A stretch of 64,000 nt of DNA, taken from Stratiolaelaps scimitus (taxonomy: Eukaryota > Arthropoda > Arachnida > Mesostigmata > Laelapidae). Every line of letters begins with the position of its first letter. Positions within the stretch are counted from its first letter, which is position 1. The notes below the pieces were generated by a model, which searched no databases, was not told the DNA's origin, and worked only from the letters and a program-made list of their open reading frames with translations. This document shows positions 10,871 through 24,365 of this stretch, one piece after another. The DNA lies in assembly GCA_019614645.1 (NCBI GenBank), contig JABWDB010000004.1, positions 248,001 to 312,000 on the forward strand, read 5' to 3'. Made by a program: the position numbers and the translations under genes.

Positions 10871-13800
10871 CTGAAACCAAACCATTTGAATTTTCATTGC
10901 ATCTATTGTATAATATATGGAAATAGCAAAGCAATGGACGCCAAACTTGACCTTCTCTAACAGACAGAGAAGCAGACAAATTCGTAGTGTTTTTTTAACA
11001 TGTCTAATTTGCAGTTACACAAGCTTCCATCCAAAGCATAGTAAAAGTCTATTATTTAAATTCTGAAAACAACCATCCATCCAGAATGAATGATGTCGCT
11101 CGGCGCGCCATGGATACGCACGTCCTGATCATTTGTTAATATATTTCATAGGTAGGGATTGGAATGATATTCACGCTAGCTAAACGTAACCGCCCGCAAT
11201 GAGCTGGGATATCTACAGTATAAACACCAACAATTTGAACAACAAATCACCAAGTCTCAATTAGGGATCAAGTCGTTTCAAGATCTCATAATTGTGAATT
11301 CATAGTCGCACCGCCCCGTCCCCCCAGTAAAAATTCGATGCAACCGACATTTTTCGCCATTCAAAAAATGATATTCTTTGCTCTTGTCTGCCAGCTCCAC
11401 GTCAGGCTCCATTGACTTCGGAGTATCGGATCTTGTTCACAGGCAGCTAGATAAGGGTAAGGAGAATTTCGTAATTATACACTGTCTTATACACGCCCCT
11501 GTATTTCTAACTACGCCACATTACACACACCCAGTACCCTCATATCGCACTTTTGCAGATGTCGCCGCAACTCGTTATATCGAGATTCGATTGGCTTGCC
11601 CTGCACGTTTGTGCATAATGTGCATTGTGTGAATAATGCTTGTGAATGCGGCGCGTTTCGACGCCCAACATCACAGAACAAGAGAAACATAACGACACCA
11701 AGTAAACGGATCGAGTCCCCGTGAGTACTCAACACAGAAGCGAACTGGATCTGTACAACGTTCGCGGATGTAGCATTCAGGTGTTGTCATCACATGGAAT
11801 ACGCAGCGTGGACGACCCGTAGAGATAACCAACAGAGAGCTTGTAGAGTTTTCAAGAGGTAGAGCTCAAGGTGATACACCACGAAAGGGGTTCGCCACAA
11901 CCGCCTCTCTGATCATTGACCCCTCACTATCGCTGTACCTGCCCCTCTGATAATCGCCATCTCCTCGGACTTGGTTCGACCTGTCGAAACTTAATTAGAA
12001 AATGTGTCAATCGCGAACGGCATCGACCGAGAGGTAGAGAGAGAGAGAGAGAGAAGCACTTACCACAACCTTGAGGCCGACGTTCGACAGCTGGAATTTG
12101 GCAACAGCTGGTTCGCTCTCCGTCTCCCCCTTAGCTTCGAGGATGGCCGAAGGCGCCGTCGACATCATCGCTTCGATCTGCTGCTTCTGAAGCTCTTGCT
12201 GAATCAGCGAGGGCCGCTTCGCCTCGCTGTGACCGATACCAGCGGTAACAATAAGCGAATTAGCAATAATAGAAATAGATACTGAACTGTGGGGGTGATA
12301 TCCTCAGAATCGTGCATCATTATAAGGACGATAGTGATGATATATTAGTTAGAATAATAATAATAATAGCGGTATACTTCCACGTTAGTGTCGACAACAT
12401 AACAGTATCAGGAATAAGCGTGATAATGAGCAGCGGTTCTTGGTGGGACATATTGATACAGATAGATTTTTTGAGTGGCACAGCTACATAATCCTCCCAC
12501 AATCAGCATCATTTGACTACCATGATATAAACGAGCAATTGTGCAGCACACAATCATGTAATGTCATCTTGGCGATTTCAGCCGCATCAAGAGGCATCGT
12601 ATCTCGCTGCAATGGACGGGTCTCTATTTATGATACTTACACAATTTCTTTCGGTGGTTCAAGGGATGCAACCTCTTTTCCTGTCGCTGTGGGTGCCGCT
12701 GTGGGCGCGGCGGCCCCTGCGGTGGCACCAGGAGCAGCAGTAGCTACAGCACCAGCAGCAGCAACGTTCACATTGGAGCCCTTTACGTCGCCTTCTTTGG
12801 CTTCGTCGCCGGCAGCGGGTGCCGCGAGGGCGCCCTCTGCGGAAGCCTCAGCTGGTTTTGCCCTTTAACAAAATGGATTGTTGGAGTTGTTCAGGTGAGG
12901 TGTGGCTTTTTTTTTTTGCTAAATTCATGCTGTATCGCTCCTATGACCCTAGGCAGTTAGCTGTATTGTAGCTCAGGGATTAGTTGCGATTTGATGCAGC
13001 TCGACTATGAGCAAACCCTACATAGCTCGGTAGCTACGTTTAGTTCTGTCTGCTTTGGAAAACCGCGATAACAGCGATGCTTAGGCTATATTCTGAGTGT
13101 TTTACGTTGGGCATTGCAGTAAGCTTAGTATTTGTTTAAATATTGAGCATAATTAGCAATCGACATTAGCAACATTTTCTCCACATTGATCACATTCAGT
13201 GTGTGCTCCAAGCTATACATGTTTTGTATGAAATGGCTTCGCCCGTTTCAATATCGTCGCGGGTGCCAGAGTTTTGCCTCTACGCCTATCTACCCTGCGG
13301 CAGGTAGATGGTATCTTTCTTGATTTGGGGAAGGTCGGGCCTACTGGCGCCCCCCTTCAGATGCATCGCATTTTTGGACACTTCCGTTCCTGACCTTTGC
13401 ATGAACGTGCCGCTGATGATGCCGCGGACATTAATAGCAATGAAAGCACTTTGCCTTCTCTGATGCTTCTTTTTCCAACTTGAGGTCTAGGCAAAAAAAC
13501 AGGATGGATAAAATCCTTTTGAATGGGTTGCTTGATGCTCGCCCTGTTTGTCATCTAATGGATGATCGGCCACATCAGACACAGGCTTATAGGCTACCTT
13601 TAGGTGAAAGGAACTCTTGGCATGGCATACAGGTGAATACGAAGTCAAATATCAATTTCCGTCATGGCCTCCCCGAATCGAGCCAGCCAACTGGGACGGG
13701 ACCCAAGGTTTTGTAGTTCTGTTCTGCTGATTTCATTAACACGAAATATTATTACTATCTTTTATTTTATAGAATACTATATATATATATATATATATAC

Positions 13801-16800
13801 AATACTTTGTGATCCGTATGACGCATCGAAGATAACAATTGTAAGTACGAGTATAAGACGATATCTTCTGTTCGGAAAAGCGCCTAATTTCGAAGAACTA
13901 CTAGAGCACATATGGCTAACTCCCCTCTGAACGCTAATCGACAGGAGTCGTTCGCAGTGAAAACCTCTCGAAGGCAGGTCGTCGTCTCTCAGTCGCCGCA
14001 ACAGTCGTTGAAGTCATTAATTCGATTTGCCTCGAACTGCACCAATGTTATCTAAATCAATGAACCACTATTGCTAACAGATCGACATACTCCTCGATTG
14101 CAGGTGGTGCCTCAATCGGCGCCGGCGTTTCCGTGATCATTGGAATCGGTGCGGCGGCCGCCTCGATAGCAGGCGCGGCCACCGGGCTAGCCGCCACGGG
14201 CATCCCGAATTTGTTGAGTTTCACGGCAGCCTGACCCTCATCCTCCTCCTGCGAGGCCAGGATCGGCTTTCCAGACATTAGTCGCATTATGAACCCTCCT
14301 ATAGATCTGTAATAGCAGCAAAACAGAGATTCCAACAGAGGCGGCTCAGCTAGCGCGATGCGTCCTTACCTACATTGTCAATCAATATCTAGCGGCCATT
14401 CAATCCATGTACTGGCACATCAATCGAAAGTGTATCTCGAGCGTTCTATTTTGCATTGTACCAATTGTTTGTCTCCTCTGTGCCTGTGTGCGTCTGCGTG
14501 TTTCTGTACTCGAATGCATTTGTCTACCGGTCACGTGTGAGTGAAGGAAATGATTCGTGGCTGTCGCAATCCTGCCGCAACATAACTTTCTCGGCAATGG
14601 CAGGCGACAACGTCGAAATAATAATTCGTGTTGGTAACATCAGCACGTACAGGGTGGCACGTGAATTAATTAAGATGTTTGTACGACTTGACTAAGCATG
14701 TACGCTGATAGCAACATGGTGTCGAATCACTTACTTGACTATGAAGTACACGACCCATACGGCGTAAACGCCGCTATACACGATGCTCTTGATGAGGTTT
14801 ACAACAACCTCCACTGGCGATTTCTGCTTGGTTTTCTCGAGCTGTGCCTTGAGATTTGCAGGCGCCATGAAGCTGAGCATGGCCATGATCTGGAGCCACA
14901 CAGCGCGGAGGCCGCACTTCAGCAACGGCACCACGCCGCTAAAGGATGCGTAGTACAAGGTATAATGCAAATATATTAGGTGCTTATTCCTCTCGTTTCC
15001 TAAGTGGCCAAATGCTCATCACTCAACTGTGGTGAGTGGTCAAGCCCGCTGTGGATAAGCGATACTGCCGCCGATCATATATGACGAGTTCTGCCGTCAC
15101 CGACCAAGTGTACTGAGTCAAATTGCCCAATCTTGGATGTAATGTTGACCATAGATTGCAGAGACAAAAACGTACGTCGCAATATATTTCTCAGAATTAT
15201 TGATTTCTCTTAACGAACGGCCCACAGAGCGGTCTAGAGAGGCTGGTAAACTCTCTAGAGTACTACTATATAAACAAGCCGTGTGCGCTTATACATACAT
15301 ATATATATATATCTGTCTGTCTATCGGTGTCGTTGCCCACCTTGGCTTCTCTTCTTCGCCGCCTGCGTAGACGTACTCCTCTGCTTTTGTGGGTGTTTCT
15401 TCCTCCTCCTCGCAAGCGATCAGCGACGAATGCTGCATCTCAAAAATAGCATCCTCGCAGAAATTGATGAACAACTCTAGCTTCTCCTTGTCGCCACCCT
15501 CTGTGACGATACTGTAGAAGAAGGCTCTCTTCGATTCCTTAATCTGTGGCTTCTCCCATTGCGCGATCACAGACTCGTCAACCTCGAAGTATACCCGCTC
15601 GATACGCGACGCCGAGCCCATGATCTCGATACGACCCATGAATGGTTCAAAGTAACTGAGCAACGTTGAGCATCCCTCGCACATTTTCGCTAGTCGAGGC
15701 TCGGTGGGCATGTGCTCCGAAAGGTTAGTTAGCAGCACAGCCAGATTGAAACCGATCTCCTTAGCTGGGCCGAGGAATCGGTCGGTGAATTCGCGATAAT
15801 CGACCATGTTGTCAAGATTAGCTTCCATGCAGTCCATCAAGAACTGGATCTCCTCTCTGCGAGACAAAAAAAAAACAGTGCCAGGCAGCAAACGCAAAAG
15901 TTGGAGCGCTTCATGGTGAAGGATTGAGAGATAAGTATGTATAATTATAATAAGCAATATTTTGCACTGTCCCTTTAAAGGATTCCTTAAATTGCACAGT
16001 TAAGTGCGATGATGGAGATTGAGAAGCCATTTGCTTGAAGTGTTCTATGACCAGCAATTCGTTTCTAACACACATACGGAAAATAGGTTATATTTTTGCC
16101 AGGTTGTAATTATTTCAAGTAGTGCACAATTGTCAATGAAACGTTTATCAATGCTGACGTACGGCTCATAAATCTTCTGCTGTTCCATCGCCTTTCTAAA
16201 GTCGGTGTAGGCGATCCAGCCAGTGCCCTTGGGATCCATTTCGCCGAAGGATGACGATCCGGTAAGCTCCTGCAGCTTGAGGAACCTGTCGAAGAACTTG
16301 AGGATGATCTCAACGTTCGTAGCAGATTCGGCCAGAGTATCCACCATCTGCTTTCCAATGGTTCCATTCATGACGTTTCCTTCGAGCATCGAAAGCATCA
16401 TTGTCACCATTTCCTTCAGAAGATCGAGAAACTCGAGAAGCAGATCGAGCTGGGACACGCTTTTCGATAGTTTGTTCTGCATGTGTGCAAACAGGAAGAG
16501 AAAACCACCGACGGCATCCCATAGACGCGAATGCGCCAGCGCTTGCTGGTTCCCGCAGCAGGGTCCCTGGATGAACTCGGTGAGAGAGTTGAAAACCTGC
16601 TTCGCGGCCGTGATGGCCTTGCAGAAGTTTTCCTTACCCTTAAAATTGAAGACAAATTAAAATCTGTGAATCCTGCTATGAAAAATATATATTATGTATA
16701 TTGCCTTTGCTGACCAGGCGTTTACTGTCAACGTGAAACGTCAAGAACCTCCCCTGTAATGGTTGTGTCCGTATGTGTGTGTACTACTCACGGGCGCATC

Positions 16801-18913
16801 CACGACTTCCTTCGATGAGTAATACCAGAAGAAGTCCATGATCGATTCCTGCAGACGGAGAAGATAATCAACGGTTGAAATGACCAAATTCACCGTGGTC
16901 GTATTGCCAGCCTGTGTTCGAAGATAGTTCTGGAAATCGAGGTTGTGACCTTCGCAGAGCAGCTGAAGGAAACGAAATAGGGCACAGGTGAAGTCCGCAT
17001 CATGCATGTTCTTTTCGCCGGCAGTTCCTTCGGAGCCAACACCGAGACCCTCAGCCTTTTGCGTACGCTCGAACGCATCCAAATTGAGCACACTGCAGGA
17101 GTTCATGAGAGCGGCGATTGATGTGAAAAAGCCAACGTCCTTCTTATCCTTAAGATGATTCAGCATTCTCTGGAATTCGACGATTAAACATACATATAGT
17201 TACTTAATTGTTACGTTTAGAAGTAAAAGAAAATAATAAGCTAAGCTCGTCCATGTCGTGTTTAACACACAATATGCACGAGCTTTACCTCATCCGTAAC
17301 TAACTATGCAAATCAGGCTGCTTTCGTTGGCTGCCCGCATCGATCAGCACATAGAATTGCATACACAAAGAACTCGCTTTATCGTACACTGAAGAACGAC
17401 ATGACGTGTCCTCCTTCCGTGTACCCAACTAAACCATTTGGTCAAATCTGGGCCAGGATTTCTCACTCTACCCCCACTCACCCCCGAAATCGTTTTTCGC
17501 TTTGCGCACTGAGACTACACTTACCGTCTGAACAGCGGTGTTACCGCCCTTCAATAGCGAAATGCCGAGCTTCAGCGTCTTCATCACCATTTCGCTTTGT
17601 TGGCCTTTGCACGCCGACATGTACAGCAGCGCGTTTTCAGCCACGCCTCGATCGGCGAGTCGCGCCTGTTGAAACAGTAACTTCTGCTTCTCGAGCTCCT
17701 GTTCCTGCAGCGATGGCTCCTCGTCGCCACCTTCCTCCTCCTCTTCCTCCTCGGCGCCTCCGCAGCTCTGGCTAAAGATGTATGCGTACAGCATGTACAG
17801 GGCGTCCTCGCCGATCGCGCCGCTGTGCTCGGTGGTGGCCGCTCGCGAGAACGCCAGCACGAGCTGGGACAGTGGGTCATACTTCGCTTCGTCCGTTTCC
17901 TTCTCGGCCGTTGACTCTTCCTGGCCCTTCTCGGCCTCCTCGAACGTCGTCGTCAGATCCTCGATGAGCTTCTCGTGGCCGATGTTCTCCTCTTCCAGCC
18001 ACATGTCCTTGTATGTGTTCAGCATGATGTTGATAGCGCGATGGCGGGGCATCTGATGAAGCGACACCATTCGGAAGCAGGCGATGACTGCGCGTTTCCT
18101 CTGCGTCGACACCACGCTATGATAAACGTCCTTCGATGACGACTGCGGATGATCAATCATGTGCAGGCCAAAGAGGACTTTCGCCATATCGATAATGCGG
18201 TCGACGAGCATCTCCTGAGTGACAACAACCTCTTTGTCCTTCTTGGTAGTGGCCGCTGGCACAACGGCCTGCTCGTCTTCGATTTGATTTTTGTTACCGA
18301 GCTTTGAGTAGAGATAGTGCTGCCAGCTCATAGCGTCGGTCGGATCGATCTGGAACAACAATAGCAGCAATTGTAATAACAAGAGAAATATTAATAGAAG
18401 CAAGTGATTTGCACTGTACACTTCGCTGTCGGGATACTTCTGCGTGGGTTGACTTTATGCAGGTTGATATTGTCATCGAGTCGAAATTGAGCGAGTTAAA
18501 ATTAACTGTGGCTTGGTGTCTGTGTCACAACAAGAACAAAATGAAGTCCTGTGTTGGCGAAACATTATGTTGAATTCGTTCTAGAATTATGTGTATGGTG
18601 CTGGGAACGTTACGTACGAACCCAAAGTACGATTAACCATAATTTGAGGGTTTCGAAGGCAACCCTTCCTGATTGTTTGCTATTTGCTTTTCTTTGTAAA
18701 CATATACTTAGATAGACGCGTGTATTTAAAAAAAAAATAGAAAAAATCCCGTAAATCAAATCTTAGAGGAAGTCAAGCGTTAATCATAATGCCGCCACCG
18801 CTTCAGGCTTGAACTGAGACAGGAAAAAGGAAAGGTAGATATTGGGAAAGGTTGCCTTCGAAACTTCGGTTAGTCCTCCATAGGATTGTGTATCATTTCC
18901 GAATACCTTATTA

Positions 18914-18952
<39 letters not shown>

Positions 18953-21900
18953 GCGATGACCCTTACCTAAATATTGTTCGTTACAGTTCAATATTTCTTT
19001 ATCTGAGAGCTTGAATAGCGTAAAAACCGCAGTTCCATGAATAAACCTTAATTTGAAAGAATGAATGCATTCGTATATATTCTACGTATAAATGAGTTTA
19101 CCTTATCAGGCAGGGTTAGCTGAATGTTCACGTATTCTCGGATGATCTCGTCGATCTCCTTGTTGAGGAACTTCTCCTTGGTGTGCTGTACGAGTTCCTG
19201 CTCTCTGCCGGCGAACAGATTCAGGCCGACGGGCAGGATTCTTTTGAGGCAGGCCACCATCAATGAGGCGGCCAGTTCCTTTTCCTTGTCCCGTTTGGCA
19301 TCGCGTTTCTTCTTCTTTTTCTCTTTCTTTCCAGCCTGGGCACCCTCCGATGAGCCGGAAGATCCCATCGACTGCATGATGGGTCGGCCCTTGGTGCTGG
19401 CCGAGTAAGGCATAATGAGTGCCATATTGTCGATCTCGTACGTCGAGATAAAGTTCGCTTCCTCGCGCCGGAAGTATTGGGACTTATTCCACATGTTGAA
19501 CATCTGCGCAATGAGGTTGTAGAGCACTTCAGCGCTCTTGACGTTATTCTTGAGCCAGTGGTTCCGCTGCAAGTCGATGTATTTAATGAGGAGAGGATAG
19601 AACGCGTAGATGTCACGGGTCAGCAACGCATACTCCTCCTGAAGTTGGTTCTCGACCTCAGATGTGTCCTCGGCGCTCGATTTAAGGAACGCTCGCATGG
19701 ACTCCTCTTTTTTGAAGAGTGCATCCATGACGCCGAAGATCTTCTCTGTCAGCGGTAGTACGGTGCTATCGAGCAGCTCTTCCGACGAATTGATCACGAT
19801 CTGACCAGCGTGAGCTAAAACCGACCAGTCGCATAAATGGAAACGATTGTAGGATCATGAATATGAAGAGAGGCGGACGGTAATTTACGCCACAGAATCA
19901 TTCCATTAAGTACCAACTTAAGCACCAATCCTTAAGTACTAACCTGCAATGGTGATCATCCACGGGGAATCGTGGATTGCTACCGTCCGCTTGAGCAGAT
20001 TAAGGATGCTGCGAAGAGCCTTGTTGAGATGGTCGGCGGTGACCATCGTGACGTGGTGGCCTTGAGCCGACGGCGGCACGTTGTCCGGGCCCTGGCTCCA
20101 CCAGAACGGCAGGTAGGCCGAGAGCATCGGTACAATCACCTCAATGACGTGCGGCTGCTCGGCGTAACGGGTGCCACTTGTGACGAATTTGTCGACCGTG
20201 GCTATCAGATCATCGATGTTCGGCATTGAGCTTTCCAGCTGCGCCATAACGGCCTGCGCTTCCAGCGAGTGCTCCTCCTGCTTGGAGTGGATACAGCTGG
20301 GATTGAATTTGTTGTACGCAGGCTCGAGGAAAGCAACGGGAAAGGAAGCGGCAAACGCTCCAAGGCAGTTGCCGTATGCAGGCCGGTGGCGGTCCATTTC
20401 TGCTTTGACGAACGACTTGCCCTGATGAAGGTCCAGACGAGTTCCTAGTGTGTAGATGGCGTTCAGGATGCGGTAGCAAGCCACCTGAACGTCCTCAACT
20501 GAAATACGTACATATGACATGAACGATTGTAACCGAACGATTATATTCATACTAGTAATACGATTCGTCCGCCGCTGTGGTCATCATAGAGGGAAACGTC
20601 ATAAACACAGCGACACCCGTCAGGCAATTGCAATATGAAAAATGTCAAGAAACTCGCTAGCGACACACTGGCCCAAGTTCTACTTACGAATCAAATCGGC
20701 TCCGAACTCATTGCTGGCTAAATGGTCGAACAGTGCCGTGAGAACAGGAATAACAGAGACTTGGATGTAGTTGAGGGATGTCGACGTCTTAAGATGCGTT
20801 CCCCGCAGATGAGTGTATCGGCCACTCTCGAGATTTTTCACCGTGTTGTCTAGATCATCGGCCACATTATTGAAGTACGTCAGAATCGAGGTTTTCACAA
20901 GGTCGGGACAGCTCTTCGCGACAGTTCGGGCGTCCGTTGCGCGACAAAGCACTTGCAGACACGACACGGTTAGCTTGGTCTCGCTGCCGAACACCATAAA
21001 CTTCGAGCGAAATAGGCCTGCCAGCTTGCAGAAGAGCCTGCAAAAGAAGTTAAGCGCGCCGTCACCAATACTGACTTTGCTTTTGGTAGAAGCAAGCTAT
21101 ATAGGGTGCTTTCTCAGTCTTCTCAAAATTGAGCTAGTGCTAAACTAAAAATAGCCTCCCAATGATTTTCACTTGGCACTCACTTGGCGACCATTTCCTT
21201 TTCGCGGACCGTCGCGGTGCCGACATTGCTTGTTGCTGTAGCAGCCTGTAGGAAGAACTGTCGGTGCGCCACAAACAGCCGATCGATCAATGGTAAAACA
21301 ACCTTATTGAAGAACTTCACATCCTTCGAGTGTTGGCGGAAGGAGTTTCGCCGGCTGAAGGGCAGACTCGGCCTGAGTAGCTTCATGTGCATGGCTGCTG
21401 CGTCTAGATACTGGATTAGCTTCTCGAGGAGCGAGGTAGCAAAACGCACTTCCTGCTTCTTATCTCCCATACCGTCGTCGTCAGTACGTCGCTTGTCCTT
21501 ACTGAAGAGGATGACAAATGCTCGTGTTATGGAAACGTCTAGTGAACGTGGACCATGCTATCTTGATAAATACAAGTCTTATCATTTGAGAGCAATAAAC
21601 AAATCAAGTATTGCTATCGCAAATATTGATGGATCATCAGCGATTACTGATCCCGATAAATCGATTTCCCTAAGAATCGTATTGCTGCGTAATTCTACCA
21701 AGTGCATTTATTATAGATTGCATAGTATACAGTATCTATTGACTTGTGTATCGCTGCAATATGTACTGACCTGATGAGACGATACCCTTCATATTGGAGA
21801 AACTTAAGCAGGTCCTGAGCACGATCGCGATGCTTGTACTTCTCTTGGTCGGTGAGGAAGTCGTATGGCACAAACTGGGGAACAATTTCGCCTCCAATAG

Positions 21901-24330
21901 AGTCTAGTTGCCTCTTGACGCCGCAGGCCCAGATGTCATGCGTGTTTTCCGCAATGCGTTCCATCAGAGCCATCTGGTCCTTGTTCAAGGTCAAACTTGA
22001 AAGGTCGACAGGAGTTGGGGCGTAGTCCAGAGGGTTAATGCAGTTCTGAAAGGGAATATATGGCACAAATGTATCTGTGGACTGCTCGAATGCAAGAAAC
22101 GATCGACCGAACAAAGTCTAATGCCCACTTATCCAGTAGAAGGCCAAGGCTGAAAATTCGAATCAGGATTTGTGAGACGCATGTATCCGTCGAACGAAGT
22201 CGCACATGATATCAGCATAAAGCATGAATAAAGGGAAGTAGGGAAAGGGGTCACATATTCGTTCGTGGTTCCAGTCTGAAGAGAAGCAGAGTGATCACAA
22301 AGTGTGAGTATGTGTTGTGTGAACATACGTGGAATATCGGTCCGGTAGAGCGTGGCTGATCTCCCGGCTCGAGTCGCCATCCGAGAGCTAGAATAGCCTT
22401 GAGCAGATCTCTAATAGGCTCTTTGTAGCGTTCCTTCTCCCATTCCTGAAGGAGGTTGTAAGGCTCAAGTCTGGGGTGTGCTCGGAGCTCCTCGCAGAAA
22501 CGTTCGCCGTATTGCCAGCCCGCTTCCGATTTCCGGATTGCCCACTGTTCGTGATAATGCTCCGAGAAGCGTTGGACGATGTTTTGAAGGTCTCCCGATA
22601 GTTGGATTCTGCGAAATCATATTCGACGTTATGAGCGCGCTGGCTCTGAAAGATTCAACTGACTACTTGTATAGGACATTCACCTGAAAGCTCAAAGCTT
22701 ATGACATCTGTGCGAGATGTGTCGTCCCGACCGTGAATATATGAATTACAGATTCCAGGGTTCGTTCAGTTATATATCTATAATATAGATCGTGTAGGTA
22801 GCAAAGAGCACGATTAAACATTGGACAGTCTTCTCGAACTCGTGACAGACCTCGCCCGACCATCCCTACTCACCCTAAACTGTCGAGCGGCGTCGGAGTG
22901 TAGATTGTCGGCTTACTTTTGTCCCAGTCGTCATCACTCGATTCCGTTAACGAGTAATCAGGTGGCAGTGCGCATGCAATCGCCGTTAGACACGGCAACG
23001 ATTTGCTAAACAGTTCGGGATCGTATTCCATCTTGGACAGCGAGTCGAAGATATTCGAGAACAGGATCATAGTCAGACGGCGTTCCTCTTCCGATGCGAT
23101 GCCGTATGATCCTTGACCGCACGAATAGTACTTGTTGCACCGCTCGTAGTGCAACATCAGCAATCGTAGTGCCACGGCCGTGTACTCGGTCAGCTGTGAG
23201 ACGTCGACGGTCAACTTTCGGAGGAGCTTGAGAAGCATCGACGGCTGCATCTCGCGGGTGAGAGCCACCAGGAAATCGGAAACAAGCTCACGTTGGCCCT
23301 TCGTCAAAATGCGGACCTTAGATAGACGATAGACAGTTTGCAAAGCAGCATCAAGCAGATAATCGTAGTTCTCGGCATCGCGATAGAAATGCGAATACTG
23401 AATGACCATTGGCAGGACGGAGTTGCCGATATAGCGGTTGAGGGCCAATGCCATCTCGCTTTGGATGTTGTCGTCTCGTTCAAGCATCGTCGCCGAACGA
23501 AGATCGGGCAGAAAGCCATTCTCGAGAATACGATAGAAGATATCCTGGCTCTCAATACCATACACGCGCTCGAGGAACAGTGCAATGCTCTGTTTGTGTT
23601 TTGGATGCAACCCGGCGGGAAGATCAGATATGAGCTGGCCGTCTTTGTTACGCCGGGGTGTTCGCAGGGTAAACCGCAAACTGAGCGCTCCGATCAGGTC
23701 ATCGAGCGGTACGAGAGAGCGCAAGATGGCTCGAGCTCGAATGCATTCGTTCTTACCTTGCGCGATCGTCGCGGCCTCGGGCGCGCACCGACCCAACAGG
23801 TCAACCAAGGCGCAATAGAAATTTAGAATGGCAGCTCCCATATCGATGTAATCCTCGTCCTCATCCTCTGTAGGCCTTACGGGCAGGCCCTGCTGTTCGC
23901 GTTTGATAGCAATATCCTCCGACATTTTGATCGCCTCTTTGATGGCTTCGAGTAGGCCAGGGCCTTCGCCTCGGAGAGCTGGACCGAGACATTCGGGTCG
24001 TCTGATCAACAGACGAATGACAAGGTTGGCGTTCTCCTCCACGGATTCGCCGTTTACCCATACACAGAATCGCAAGAAATCAAGATAGCGCTCACCCTCG
24101 ACGGGGTCCCAGCCCACATCGGGGTAGCCTTTATCGACGAGCTCCTGGTTTGATTGTAGACCACAGCGTGACAGATAGATGGCGATCCTTTCAAGGTAGT
24201 GCTCGCGGAGGGCAAGTGCCAACTCCGAGTTCTCCATGAGCGATGAATAGGCCACGTCGAGTGGTGTAGAGCCACGCAATGAGGGGCGCGCTATTCAAAG
24301 AGACAATCACCCATATGTTAAATCACAGAC

Positions 24331-24365
<35 letters not shown>

